Assembly: GCF_023101765.2 (NCBI RefSeq)
Contig: NC_064215.1
Span: forward strand, 7,440,001 to 7,504,000
Direction: 5' to 3'
Length of the DNA stretch: 64,000 nt
Source of the DNA: Spodoptera frugiperda
Taxonomy: Eukaryota > Arthropoda > Insecta > Lepidoptera > Noctuidae
Shown: piece by piece, positions 27,232 to 39,562 of the stretch
Numbering within the stretch: position 1 is the stretch's first letter
Layout: each line of letters opens with the position of its first letter
Notes under the pieces: generated by a model
Seen by the model: only the letters and a program-made list of their open reading frames with translations
Told to the model about the DNA's origin: nothing
Databases searched by the model: none
Translations under genes and position numbers: made by a program

Positions 27232-28714
27232 AGATGGTGTTCTATATAAAATGTTACATTGGTTACTTTGACTATATTTCCTGAAATTTTATTACATTTT
27301 TTCAGGGAATATATTATAATTTAAGTTTTATTTTAACATTTCTAAATCTCCCACGATATATTCTCGCACAGCAATAAAGCAAATAATAATTTCAAAATCA
27401 GTTTGGTAATTTATTGGTTTAATTTTATTAGTGTAGCAGTTTTATTTCGATCGTTACATAAAGGGGTTCATTAGATAGCGAACACGTGAACATTTTACTA
27501 ATTAACGCTAACAGTGAGGTCGTGTGCAGGCCGCGTGCTCGTTAGTGCGCGCTACGGCCGCGGGGAGGCGCTATTGTGCCCACGCTCACCAACAACATTT
27601 ATTCGATTTTTATTCTAATTCGACATGGCCCAAGCATATAAACAATCTTGTTGTTGATTATAATATATTGTTTATAACTTTATTAGTATGCAAACCGAAC
27701 ATGTAAGGTGTCAGCGTAAATCATAATCCTCGTATAAGTAGGACAAATTAAATCGAGCGACGAATATTTCTATTAAGGTGAGATAACAAGAAAATGTGGG
27801 CTCAATAAAATCATATTTTAGTGACCACATGTTGACATTAAAATATAATATCACTTCAAACTCACGAATGGACCCTAAAAAAAGATTTAACACGAATATA
27901 ATTTTAATATCGTACCGTTTTATGATTTCCCTTGTCGTTTCACGTGTGACGGTGGACTATTTTTCATACTATAAAACATTTCAAGAGGGACATTAGATGT
28001 TTGAATTAGTGCGACAAGGTTCCTACGGCTATCAACACTTCGTCGGCACTGTCGCAACTACTACCGCGGTTACCACTTCCCTCATAAACTGCGGTTTTAT
28101 GAACATTTATTGTACGAATAAAATATAATGACAAATACATGAAAAATAACATACGAACCACGTAGTTATGTATTACAATCGGTAAAGAATATAATTGGGA
28201 TTGTGAATATCGATTCGAGTATTAGAAGAATGCATGAATATTAATGATATGCTGAGCAGTTTGTAACTTCGAATGTTGTGTAATATTATTATTTTACGTA
28301 ATATGATCTTTTTTATGTACGTTCGAGTATATGATGTAGATTTTCTTAGCGATCGTGAGTGAGGTTAAGCAATAAGCGGCTCGCAGCTGTTTGGAGATGA
28401 GTGTGAAATGATAACAACTTTCAGTATTGACTGATTTGTTTGTCGAGTGGTTTTAAGTGTGATCGCTGAGTTCGAAGTATCGGGGTCGAACCAAGTATAT
28501 AATTGCTAGAGGATAATTTAGTTGTTAGTTTCCAAATCGTTTAGTAATACCCAACAGAGTTTGAATTTACATTCACCACTAGCTGCCACCAGCAGATTTC
28601 CCAGGTAGAAGGAAAAGAAATACCGTATCACTTTCCAACACACAAAAAATACTTATAAAGCTCATAAAATAAAAACTAAACAGCTACTACGCTTCATGGA
28701 AAAACCGCTTCCAT
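27232..28714. other. Noncoding stretch with a CpG patch
   Basis: A CpG-rich patch at about 27525-27585 stands in AT-rich sequence. No coding region recognised. Confidence 0.4.
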
Positions 28715-28762
28715 AAAAAAAAAAATACACACCTCCTGCTTTTTGGGAAGTCGGTTAAAAAT
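28715..28762. repeat. Repeat end with A-run and CTCCTGCTTTTTGGGAAGTC motif
   Basis: An A-rich run followed by ACACACCTCCTGCTTTTTGG and GAAGTCGGTTAAAAA matches a motif I know from the end of an abundant lepidopteran repeat. The other boundary is not determined, and the family name is not assigned. Confidence 0.45.
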
Positions 28763-29373
28763 CATACTACATTGAAGTAAATATCGCTTCATTGCGCCCG
28801 TATGGCGTAATGACCAGCAAAGTCTTAGACTTTTCGTAAGTAATACGTGTATTCCAAATTAAATACTATAATTTGTCCAGTTTTACAAATAACACGTCCA
28901 GGTATCGGCTCTGCTCTTGATCTCGTCGTGTCGTGTCGGATTGCCGTTCCATCGGATTGTGAGAGTGCACCTGTGTTTACACTTGTACTGTATTATCTTC
29001 TGTGTAGTTAGCTAATCTCTGTTAAAACTGGCCGCCCGTAACGGAAAGCCGTTTGGGACAATTATTAAAACTTACATAAAAATCAGTAAAGAAAATTGGC
29101 TACTGAGCAAAGTTCTCTTTAACCTTGCTCTGATAATTGACCACGTAATTTAAAAGTCTTTATAGTTTCTAACTCAGAGTCTAGAATCGTGGCCGGTATG
29201 TATGTAGTAAAGGCACGCTTATTGCAGGAGGCTTATAATAAATAGCTTTTGAAACATGAAAAAGTGATGCATTGTTCATTTCTGGTTTTCAGGGAACAAA
29301 ATGTGTATTATCATTATGCTATGTAAACATAATTGGGGACTAAAAAGATATGGTTGTTAGTTTGTAGACAACA
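28763..29373. other. Noncoding stretch
   Basis: No gene, repeat family or structural signal recognised. Confidence 0.4.
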
Positions 29374-29509
29374 GTATGCCTTAGTACGACTTTGCTTTAC
29401 GTTTAAAGTAATCGCAACAAAAGCGCGTTCGCTTTGATTGGCCAGCTCAAATAAACCAACCCATCAGAACGATTACTTGAAACGTAAAGCAAACTCGTAC
29501 TAAGGGTAC
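29374..29509. repeat. Foldback MITE, family A, copy 2
   Basis: Same family as 5632-5779. It has CTTAGTACGACTTTGCTTTA at the left end, AAGCAAACTCGTACTAAGGG at the right end, and the shared ATTGGCCAGCTC block in the centre. It is shorter than copy 1 because part of the GC-rich arm is missing. Confidence 0.8.
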
Positions 29510-31182
29510 GGCATGTAGGTGATTTTAACACTACCAGTGCTTTCAGCCGCAGCAAGGCCTGTCGGTTATCTTAATCAAGCACTAGAGATAACGCGATAGT
29601 CAGTGTGTGCAGGTGGTTGTACTTAGAACAGAAAATTGCTAATAAACACAATACCGCACTTGTTCGGTACATTGATAGTGCATTAAATATCTTCGTAGGT
29701 AATTGTATGTAGAGGTGTGTGGGGAATTAGTTTAGGTTGTTTGTTAGAGCTGCTGTTCTTCGTTTGTGTGTTTATTAGTAGATATATGTTCTTCTATACA
29801 TTACAAGCCGCATTTATAGGCATAATTATCCGCTTTTTTGCTGTTAAAACAATCAATTTTTCTTACATATTTTACTTGAAGTAGAAAAGCTGCTAATTAT
29901 TTTACACGAGTTCACAGTTTCAGTAACAGTTCAAAATACGACAAACATCCACGTGGCCTGTCAAAATTTAACCGTAGATATATTTTGAGTAGTTGCGCAG
30001 GCGCCGGCTCGCGATACGATGGTGCTACTAAATCCCATACATCAGCGCTCGATCCGCTTCCGTTCAAATAAACAAGCTTCATAAAGCTCACTCGATGACG
30101 TCTATATCTACTTCACACATCCATTGCTCTTTATAACAAGCTATAAATATAACACCATATAAATATGTACGCAATGTACTTAAAATGAAACTCCGCGAAA
30201 TTGTTTGTGTATCTAAATGAAAAATATTGCCCACTATGTGTGTGTGTGTGAGTATGTTTCTTTGGAATTGTTCGTGATTTAGTCGGATTGTTTATTAGCT
30301 TTTTGTTAGTTTTGTTCGTGAAGTTTATTAGAATATTCTGCTTACGTTGGTGGATACTTTGAAGTTAGTATCCATCTAAATTGAATTTATTAGTTTTTCA
30401 TTTTAAAAATATCTAAATTTTATTTTAAGGTAATGTTAGCGCTTTCAAACTTTATCATGCATAGGTGCTAAGATTAACTAACAAAAAAGAAACAACGAAG
30501 GCAAAAACGAGGTAATGGACACTGCGCGAGTATGACACATAACTAAAAACATACTCATATGTACATATGCTTTAGAGATGGTCTTTTTGATGAAATTGTG
30601 GAACAAACCCTGTTTACATTAATAATTTAAACAAAAAACGTATGTATATCACTTATATCACATTAAACTTTCTTAAAGCGTGTTCGCTGTTCGCTCTCGA
30701 CTCTCGCCGGTGTCACAAAAGCATGTCCGTACATACGTAAAGCGTCCTGAGCGAGGTTTTTATTTATGTTTCCGCAGGACAAGTGTGTGGTAATGTCCTA
30801 ATAAGGCTACGTTCACGTCTTGTGTTCGTAGCGAGGTGCTAACAGCGACGCCGTGGGAACTTCAAACAAACTGATTCTACTCAAACACCTCATTCAAACC
30901 TCGACTCTTGGTAGTCCATTCACGTTTTGACTATAGAATTGCGATTTACCGTACGATTTTGCTTGTACCCTACATAATAATGTGTTGTACCTATTTATAT
31001 ACCATGTATATAGTGCGTTTATTGTTTTCATATTATAGTTTCGGAAGCCAAAATAAAAATGCTTATTTCGATAAAATGCTAAAATCGCCACTTTGATTCT
31101 CCAACACCTTTGATCTTAAACAATACTTAAGTTAAGTAAGTTTCAACTTAAATACCTACATAGTATAAATCGGTCATCGATA
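29510..31182. other. Noncoding stretch
   Basis: A short CpG patch at about 30000-30050 (GCGCAGGCGCCGGC) and a (TG)n simple repeat near 30236-30252. No coding region recognised. Confidence 0.4.
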
Positions 31183-31320
31183 TTTTTTATGGTATAAGCC
31201 GGTAGGATTCGAGGATACGGCTCACCTGATGGTAGGCAATTGCCACCGCCCATGGACACCCGCAAATACAACGCGTTGTTTCACGTCGGTTTTCTGTGAA
31301 TCCGTGGCATCACTCCGGTC
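31183..31320 (+). repeat. Lepidopteran SINE-like interspersed repeat, copy 4 (internal deletion)
   Basis: The head TTATGGTATAAGCCGGTA, GGCTCACCTGATGGTAGGCA and CCGCCCATGGACACCCG are present, followed directly by ACGCGTTGTTTCACGTCGG. The middle segment found in copy 1 is therefore deleted. The copy stops at CACTCCGGTCG, without the usual tail. Confidence 0.8.
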
Positions 31321-31756
31321 GTACATTTCACAACTTAATTTTCATATACCTACTTATACAAAACAGTTATGAGCTACGCTATATAATTTATGCCAAAAGG
31401 AAAACGAATAATGTTCTTCGCGAGCCTGACTTCATAAATCTTGACAATTATTTTTGTTTGTCCATCATGTCTGTCTGTCAACACAGCGCTGACGCCATGC
31501 GCGTTGTTTGCAAACATGTTTGGTATGATTGTTATTGCGGGCATTGTATGCATGATGCATCTGTACGTGTTATTGAACGGCACAGTCGAAATACGTGGAG
31601 TACTAAATTTATTGTTGGGTTTATGAGTCTATTTTAGAAAATATATTGGAGTTAGTTAGTTTAGTGTTAGCTAATATTCTAGTAAACTCGAATAAAGAGA
31701 CTATAAACTACTACAGGATTAAAAAGAAACTGTCTTTAATGTTAATTTCAAAGTTA
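31321..31756. other. Noncoding stretch between two SINE-like copies
   Basis: No coding support. Open frames at 31296-31637 on both strands overlap one another and resemble no family. Confidence 0.4.
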
Positions 31757-31806
31757 TTTTTTTATGGTATAAACCGGTTAACGAGCAAACGGATCACCTG
31801 ATGGTA
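31757..31806 (+). repeat. Lepidopteran SINE-like interspersed repeat, copy 5 (head only)
   Basis: TTTATGGTATAAACCGGTTA, ACGAGCAAACGGATCACCTG and ATGGTA match the head of the family. The copy ends abruptly after about 50 bp. Confidence 0.75.
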
Positions 31807-32254
31807 CAATCTAAAATAAATTTTTGTTAGTTTTCTAGAACTAGGTAATAGATAGAAACTATCTAAGACAAAACCAACTAAAAGATAGTTGAACGTAGAA
31901 AGTTATTCTAAAGTGCACACACAAGGCACACACATCCAATCCATCACGTTTCACACCATCCGTTTCCAAGAAGATCGCATTGCATTGTTTACCATTCAAA
32001 TACTTTCATATAAAGTAGGCAACGATGACACTGGGCTCTAGGAACCTGCTAACGAAGGAAGGTGTCGATGACAGGCGCCAGACGGCCGCGGCCCGTGAGC
32101 TTTGACACCGAACCTGAGACGGTCACACGAGTACAAGCCAACCATTATGAATGCAAGTGCATTATTGCAGCGTACTGAATATTTTTCTCGGCTTACTTAT
32201 GTGTTGTTTGTAGCTTTAGCAGTGTGAGATTGCAGTCTCGTTGATAAGATGCAG
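31807..32254. other. Noncoding stretch
   Basis: A small GC-rich patch (CCAGACGGCCGCGGCCCG) near 32078-32098. Nothing else recognised. Confidence 0.4.
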
Positions 32255-32417
32255 TTTTAAATATGAAGTTACAATCCTTATTTTTATATACATACATATA
32301 TAACCTCTCGCCTATGTCTTATGGGTAGGTAGAGACAAATTTTTAAATATGAAGTTATAATATTTCAACATACATACATAACCTCTCGCCTGTCTTCCAT
32401 GGGGGTGGGTAGTAGAC
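32255..32417 (+). repeat. Diverged tandem duplication carrying a lepidopteran repeat end
   Basis: Two units of about 86 and 77 bp, each starting TTTTAAATATGAAGTTA and containing a CATA-rich run, ATAACCTCTCGCCT and a GGGTAGGTAGAGAC-like block. The second half of each unit is a motif found throughout lepidopteran genomes. An inverted copy lies at 39506-39562. Confidence 0.7.
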
Positions 32418-33615
32418 ATTGGAACGATAAATTAAGTGATTATCGCTTATGACTAAATAGAAGTTAGAAGTACGCCTTTGTATAATGATATTGGTCTTTT
32501 CAATGACAAGCCTTCCAAGATTTTAGTTCGTAACCTTTTCCTAGATGTCGCATACTCATTTAATGTAATGACTAAAGCCTTTAATCCAAGAAATATGCAA
32601 GAAATCAAACATTAGCGTAATCATGTTATGTTCTCAGTTCCTAGACTTCATTACAAAATACAACATTAAGTATTTGTTGCCTACATTTGCACACATTGCA
32701 CGGACGATATAATTCACTTGTACCCGAGCAGTTGTACAAATTAAGTGACTGCACTAGTAATGTCCGAATTGTCTCATCATCCCTAATGCATGCATATGTC
32801 GTTGCATCAGCTTTTCCGCCCTAAACTACTAAGGATAATATACCAGTTTACCTTGGTCTACACCTCCCCCTTCTGCCACTGTAACGTTGGTACATAATAG
32901 AGGGCTTGTATCTATAATCAGGGGTCAAGAATAAATGGTTGTTTATGCATTGGGCATGGTGTTACGCCATATGGAGTATTAGCGGGACACTTGGGAGTTA
33001 GATGCGGGATTGCTTCGGATGGAAACAACTGGCTACATTCGCAATGTAATAGTGTTTTATAATAACCATGCCATATCTTCCTTATGAATGATCATCTGTC
33101 GTTGATTGTGGATGTTGTTTGCTATCAAAAATGTCAATGAATTGGACACGAAACAAATAAAATATTTCTAAAATGTTATGTTTATGTTTTATTTCTATAT
33201 ATTCAAATCCATCTAAAGTTACATCACTGTAACAATAATACAAGAGTTGTAAATGCAAATCAATAAGTAATAACACTATATCTAATGCAACATGAACAAT
33301 TTACATCAAAGTGCATAATTAACAAGGAATAAAAGTCATAATCCATCAATATCTGCCGTGAACACGATTTCGAGTCATACATTCATGAGGCGCGGGGTGA
33401 CTTAATCAAAACGTGCACTTGGCCAGCCTCGCACCCTCAGAGGGCGCACGATGTCGAATATATTCATTTCCTCCGCAATATTTGTACATTAGAGGTCTCG
33501 GCTCGCTACGCTCCCTCTATTGCTCTCTAGTTTGACTCTATAGCTTCACTTTTCTATGGGGGAAATTCTACCCTTACCATCAATTCACGTTAGAATTTTC
33601 ACTACTAGGTAAGTT
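32418..33615. other. Noncoding stretch
   Basis: No coding region or known repeat recognised. Confidence 0.4.
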
Positions 33616-33744
33616 CGGGTTATTTTGATCCACTGGGGTGATTTTGATCCAAATCCTATAACCAATAGCAATCTAGAACAAAGTGTATTTTAGTTTTCAT
33701 TGTTCTAAAAGTTCAAAATTACCACCTGGGGTCAAACTAACCCG
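33616..33744. repeat. Short TIR element (MITE-like)
   Basis: CGGGTTATTTTGATCC at 33616 and the inverse of CGGGTTAGTTTGACCCC, ending at 33744, form imperfect terminal inverted repeats around an AT-rich core of about 100 bp. A second partial copy of the left motif (GGTGATTTTGATCC) follows the first at 33637-33650. The size and ends suggest a non-autonomous DNA transposon. Confidence 0.55.
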
Positions 33745-35390
33745 TCAAACAACGATTTTACGGTTTTAGAAAAACTATAGTTTTAAAAACAAAATCAGAT
33801 TATTAGATTTAACTATGTTATCATTATTATCATTGCTGCAATATAAATTGACGTCAAACGTGTCAAAATTTTGATATGCACAGCATTAAGTAAACATATA
33901 GCAGGCTGTTATAAATATATTGGTACAATTGATGTTACAGATAGATTATCTAAGTAAACACGTTATAGTTGCAGGTGTTGTTTTAAGGCGCAGAATCATC
34001 GTAGCGATGTCATTTTGTGTTACAAATGTCCAGTCATTCAGTGGACAAATAAATGAAAAGAAGTGATTTTCGTCTTAAAGTGAGTCGTGTTTCGATCGAG
34101 TTTTTTTAGTAGGGTCGTAGGTATGAGACAAGGGAGACGACCGAGTAATGAAACCTTAAATCCCTGGTACGGACTCGTAATCCCTTGACGAGAAGTCGTG
34201 TAGGGGTGCCCCGCGCCAGTTGGCCGCACCTAATGCGGTTTAGTGTTTCATTTCCAGCGCAAATTGTGTTTTTATACAATCATCGAGTTGTTTTTTATCT
34301 AAATCTCTTTTGCAACTGTTATGGGACTTGCGCTTGAGCAGTTTCAAATGTGAATAAGAAATCAGGAACTGGGTAAGATTTGTGATAAAAAATGTATTTC
34401 CTTTGATTAGCAAAAAAATCTTTTCTGTTGATATTGCTTTACAGTTTATGGTACAACGTGACGGAATATAAAGTCTCTGGTTAGAACAAATAGTAATTGT
34501 TTTATCGTTCGTAATGTTTCAAGAATATAAATGATTGACAGTTACCAATCTGCATGCATGAATGTAGGTGTTCAATTAATTATGCTTCGTTCTACTGGTG
34601 TTCATCGAATGGTTCTATAAATAACTTTATTCAACGTTTACCTTAACTCATTATGGCACTCCATTTGAGATATAGTGGTGAAGTCATTTCAACGCTATTA
34701 TTTATGTAGTCGACTTATTACGCAACAGTCACTCACAAATCATTGGCGGTGTATCGTAAACAAACTATGGACACGTCACTGCACAAATATTTCATTAAAC
34801 AAGCGCTAGAGAGAAAAATTGTTAAAATTCCATAGTTTAAACTTAATCTATGGCAGACAACCTTGACTAGCTAAATCGACCTCGAAGTACAATTTTCCTG
34901 TTGTTGTTAATCTTAGTACTACGAGTACACTGAATATTTACGAAGTGTTACATTGTAATGTTTGTACAAGTTGTGTGCTTGCCTTGGCTCGAGTTTACAG
35001 CAAGCTGTGATCTGTGTACAATCGATATGATCTTTACTCTTACTTCGGTAGGTATCGAGATTGCACGATCTTGCGGTGTCGCAACCCTAGCGCGATCGGT
35101 CTCGGCATCGCTCGCCGCGCGCCGCGGCCGTCGGCGACGCACGTGCACTCCGCTTAATGAGACCCTGCCAGCCATCCTCCGATCGATGTTTACGCTCGTT
35201 ACTTTCCTCGATGCTGGATACTGATTTAAAATAATGGCCGCGATAATTAAGAACAACTTGCACTGCTCTTTTGCTGGGGTATTTATTTCACGATATCTCA
35301 TTAAAAAAAAGATAGCCTACATAAATTATTAAGTACATTTTAGAATAAATTACAACTGAAAAACAGAGAGCAAATCACAAATAAATATAC
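33745..35390. other. Noncoding stretch
   Basis: A GC-rich patch at about 35085-35150 (CTCGCCGCGCGCCGCGGCCG) underlies open frames on both strands, which are best read as composition effects. Nothing else recognised. Confidence 0.4.
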
Positions 35391-35483
35391 AAAAAGTTTT
35401 TCGCAGTCGGTAGGATTCGAACCTACGCTCCCAGAGGGAATCTGATTTCTAGTCAGACGCCTTAACCGCTCGGCCACGACTGC
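35391..35483 (-). tRNA. tRNA-Ser (anticodon AGA)
   Basis: The mature gene is 35402-35483 (82 nt). It has the long variable arm of serine tRNAs (TTCCCTCTGGGAG region) and no intron. The acceptor stem is GCAGTCG paired with CGACTGC, with discriminator G. The A-box is TGGCCGAGCGG and the B-box GGTTCGAATCC. The anticodon AGA is at 35450-35448, read as IGA for UCU/UCC/UCA after inosine modification. A five-T run at 35395-35391 on the minus strand serves as terminator. Confidence 0.97.
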
Positions 35484-36539
35484 TCATGTCGGCCGAACGA
35501 AATTATCTATCTTGTCGCTCGGAGCATTTGTTGTAAAACAAACTAGATTAGCAACGATAAAAAACACGTAGTACACAAAAGTACCCAGAGGCAATCGTAT
35601 TAAGTTTTGCAGCTGCTTTTAATTAAATAATTTAGCATTGATTATTCGCCATGACTTATCTTGCACTAAGATCACGGATCTTGACGCCTCGTGCTTTGAA
35701 TTACAAGAGGAGAGAGATCGAGAAACTCAATGTACCCGCATTCCTAATTAAACAAAGATAAAGTGATTACAAATTGAAAGTTAAATCGGAAGCGGTGGTG
35801 TCGAGTACTTAGAGGCTATTTGTGGAATCATTGTGCAGTGGCTAGTGGCCGCCTATTTACTCAGCTGTAAGTCAGGCACTAAAACAAAATAAATGGACCG
35901 AGAAATCCCCGGTCTGTTCACAACACAAGTGCGGTTTTATGATTATGAGATGCGCACGCGCTTGTAAAACAGCACGAATTAATCATTGCTCGTGAACATC
36001 AGCTTTAACTATTTTATGCGTAACAACAACGAACTTTGGTTTATTAGCGCTTTGCTTGTTCTATTCTTTGTTATAGGGATTGTTTGAAGCCACTGTTTAT
36101 ACGAGTATGTAGACCAGTTTATTGGAACTCAAAGTCAGACTAACGATATTAAACTGTATACTGTTAAATTAGAGTTTAATCTACGTCAGCAATAACCTTC
36201 CGTTTTTGTGAATGTGGCATGCAATATTAGCACAAGGCTCATCGGACTTAATGAATTTGTTGTCGATGAATAAAACATGTAAAACAAAAGATGTAAATGT
36301 AGTCTGTCACGAAGAAACCGCATTGACGTGGTTACAGTATCGTGGCTGTAGCGTGACGTAAACAACAGCGCTCGACCGCCGTACACCAGAATAGGGACGC
36401 CACACATACGTAATATTCCCACTACTTATCTGTTCCGGTACTGCACTGTTTGAACCACTAAATGTCTAAACACAATGATGATGTATCTGTTGGATCAAGC
36501 TAGTAATTTAAAATGAATAATTTTCTTAAAGGCACTTTT
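35484..36539. other. Noncoding stretch
   Basis: No coding region or known repeat recognised. Confidence 0.4.
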
Positions 36540-36728
36540 GCATCACACTAATATTATAAATGTGAAAGTTTGTTTGTTTGAATGTTTGTCCGTCAATCAC
36601 TTTGAAACTATTGAACGGATTTTGATGATATTTGGTACACAGACAGAGTATAAGCTGACGGGGGTGATAGGATACTTTTATCCCACGGGAATGTGGGTAA
36701 ACAAGCTAGCAGGAGCGGGTAGTAAATA
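36540..36728 (+). repeat. Lepidopteran interspersed repeat (ACTAATATTATAAATG type)
   Basis: CACTAATATTATAAATGTGA, GTTTGTCCGTCAATCAC, GGATTTTGATGATATTTGGT and ACTTTTATCCCACGGGAATG are in the order of a common lepidopteran repeat, which usually reads ACTAATATTATAAATGCGAA and ends near AACAAGCTAG. The open frames across it on both strands are not genes. Class (SINE, Helitron-like or MITE) not decided. Confidence 0.75.
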
Positions 36729-39505
36729 GTTTCGTATAATTCAGAACAAACCCCCGTAAATGACACAGAATAGAAAGTTTCAAAAGTGAAGTGCCTTATA
36801 TTTGGCTTCCGCAATTCATATTATGTGCCTAACAAATTGACAAACAGGAAAGTTTCGCTTATTACCTACGTAATACCTAAATTTATTTACGACCTTTGAA
36901 TTTAATTTTGCTTGAATAGGTACCTACTTATGTCAGTTAATTATTTTTTTATCGGCCATATTGAGTCATTCACGATTTTACATGACTCGTTTCATTGTGT
37001 ACTGATAAAAGTCTTGCGTTTACTGAACTTCTTTCATTACAGAAAGAAAATAAGTACTGTAGGTCCTTAAAAACTATAGAAATAACAATTAAACAGATAC
37101 CAATCAGCAGTAGTACGAGTAATTAAGCATACAATACAACATTAAAATAACTGTCAAGCGACACCAGCACAGCAGGTTAACAAACACACAGTAATTATGA
37201 CTGTAACTAGCAAAGTGGTTTGACATTGACAGGCTTTGTCTTGCCAGCCCTAGAATACAAATGAGTGCGTTTTACTAGACAGTTGCATTCTTTTGCATGC
37301 GTATTTAAAACAGTTGCATTGTGCAGGGTAGGGAGACAATGCTGAGCCGTGAGCTAAGCGCTTTATATTTAGAACGCACGGCTGCCTAGCGCCGCAGTAC
37401 GAGGCACATTACTGTTTTGAAGCGCATTGTCGCGATTTGTCACATTGACACTTGCGACGTCTCAAGTGTTAATCAATTCTGTGTATGTACTTTATGAACA
37501 CCTGTATCTGTTTTGCTTGCTTTTTTGGACAGTCATCGCAATCTGTTTACATGTCTTGCGTTGTGATGTATTTACTTTTGGTACCGTATTGGTTTAAGTG
37601 ATTTATGTAGACAAAAATGGCTTCTTGTCTAGATATGCAGTGTAGGCTGTAGCCTCCTATTTAGAATCATACTCGATGTCGCTATGTATAAAGAGATTAA
37701 GATTTTTATCATTTTCATAATGGGAATTTTCGCAATTTTTTTATAGAGAATTTTCTTCAGAATGAAAGGCGTATAGTATTATAACAATTAAAAGAACATT
37801 ATGCATAGTACTCCACCAAATGCCAGATTGGGGAGTAATTGTATAGTCCTTCAAACCGGTGGCCAAGTGGTCGATTACTTGCAAATTATAACGAGTGCAC
37901 ACTGCTCACCACCTACTTGTAATTCTAGATTGATGCCATTAAAGCAGAAGCATGTAGAACGATTTCTATTTTCTCATTCCAAAGTTCATTAAATAGGCAG
38001 TTCGCTTGTAAAAATACTCAGAAAAAAAAGAGCAAAAGTAACCGGTAGATCAATTACAAACGTTTGAAGTACGTTTAACTTCCTCATTAATTACCTGACT
38101 CCATAAATGTTCAATTTATAGTTATTTAAATTGCCATTTTATAGGGGACATTACTATCACTGAACTACACGATCAGAGAGTGACGTCAGCATTCAGTATT
38201 CACGGAGGAGCGAAACCACGTTGAATAGAATTACAAATTGCATTGAACATTATCGTGAATAGGCTAAAAATAGCGGAGTATGTCAGGGAAGGCAGTGCGG
38301 CCGGGCCCGGTACGGTGCATGGGTATTTGATACACAATGCACGAGGTGACTGGGCCGTCACTTCCGCTGCAGCAAGCGCAGTACGAGTACGGACTAGATA
38401 CAGCTCTGCACTTATGTCGTAACAGAGCCGAAGTGTAACGCAATGCACACATATTGTAGCAGCTATGTTTCATTTTATTTTTCGCTGACATTGTATACAT
38501 GCCGTAATTGAGACAGCTCCATTAGAAATATTATTATTCTGATAATACGTAAGTCTAGATTTGTTTGGAGTGAGTGGGTCGAAATATAACTGGCACTTCT
38601 TTTTCCTCTTCGGAGAAAAACAGGCATGACGTCATATACCAGTATAAAATAAGTCAAATACGTCATAGTATCCTATGCATATTCACTTTTATTAAAGTTT
38701 TTCTTGCATTATTCGTACTTCCATATTTTTACTTGACTAAATTCATGAACGGTATGAAGTTATGAAATGAAAACAGAGGGGGTAAATACCGTGACCCAAG
38801 GGAAATATGCGCAGTGTTGCCCTTTACACCCTTTGAATATTTAAACTCTCCACTGTTTTCACTCACGGCTGGCCCAGGGGACTGACGAGCATTACTGCTT
38901 CGTTGCAACTCTTGGAACTATTCTTATGTTCACTGAGACTTTCTGACTGTATAATTGAAGATGGAGTTAATAGACAGACTATTACTTATTTCTTTATTTA
39001 TTGATATTTTAAAAGTACCTTATTTATGGTTTAATTCGAATAAATGATTTGACTTTAAACTCAATTACAAAATATACAACATAAAACTTAGCTGCTAAAA
39101 ACATGCAAAATATTACCGTTTTTCATTTCATTCTTACCTACGATTTCATTCAATCGTGTAATATTGAGTGTATGTGTAAGAATTTTAATCGTTTCCGGAG
39201 TTTATCTGTACTGACGAAGTGAATTACTACAATTCCGTTGATTACGCGCCGTTATTTTTGTAAAATTGTTTTCGTCACCTTGAACGATATTGATCTACTT
39301 TGCACCGAAACGATGACGGAGTATACCTAAAGGTAACACTTGAAATATTTTCAAAGAATTACAAAATATTTTTAATGAAGAGACCAGATTGGCGATATAT
39401 TAAAGAAGGGCAAAACTAAAAGTACCTTTAACCGACGAGCTTGCATGAAAAGACTGATGACTGTTACTGAAGAAAGAGGTATGTAAGTGTTCTAGCAATT
39501 TGCAG
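36729..39505. other. Noncoding stretch
   Basis: A GC-rich patch at about 38280-38320 and a perfect ATGACGTCAT palindrome (CRE/ATF type) at 38626-38635. No coding region recognised. Confidence 0.4.
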
Positions 39506-39562
39506 TCCATTGTCTGTGCCTACCCCCATGAGAGACAGGCATGAAGTTATGTATGTATGTTT
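39506..39562 (-). repeat. Lepidopteran repeat end (CATAACTTCATGCCTGTC type)
   Basis: On the minus strand the segment reads ACATACATACATAACTTCAT then GCCTGTCTCTCATGGGGGTA and GGCACAGAC. It is the inverse of the motif in the tandem duplication at 32255-32417 and a common lepidopteran repeat terminus. Confidence 0.65.

Noticed and set aside
36538..36814. Open frames on both strands over an interspersed repeat
   Set aside because: They fall in a known type of noncoding repeat and are not genes.
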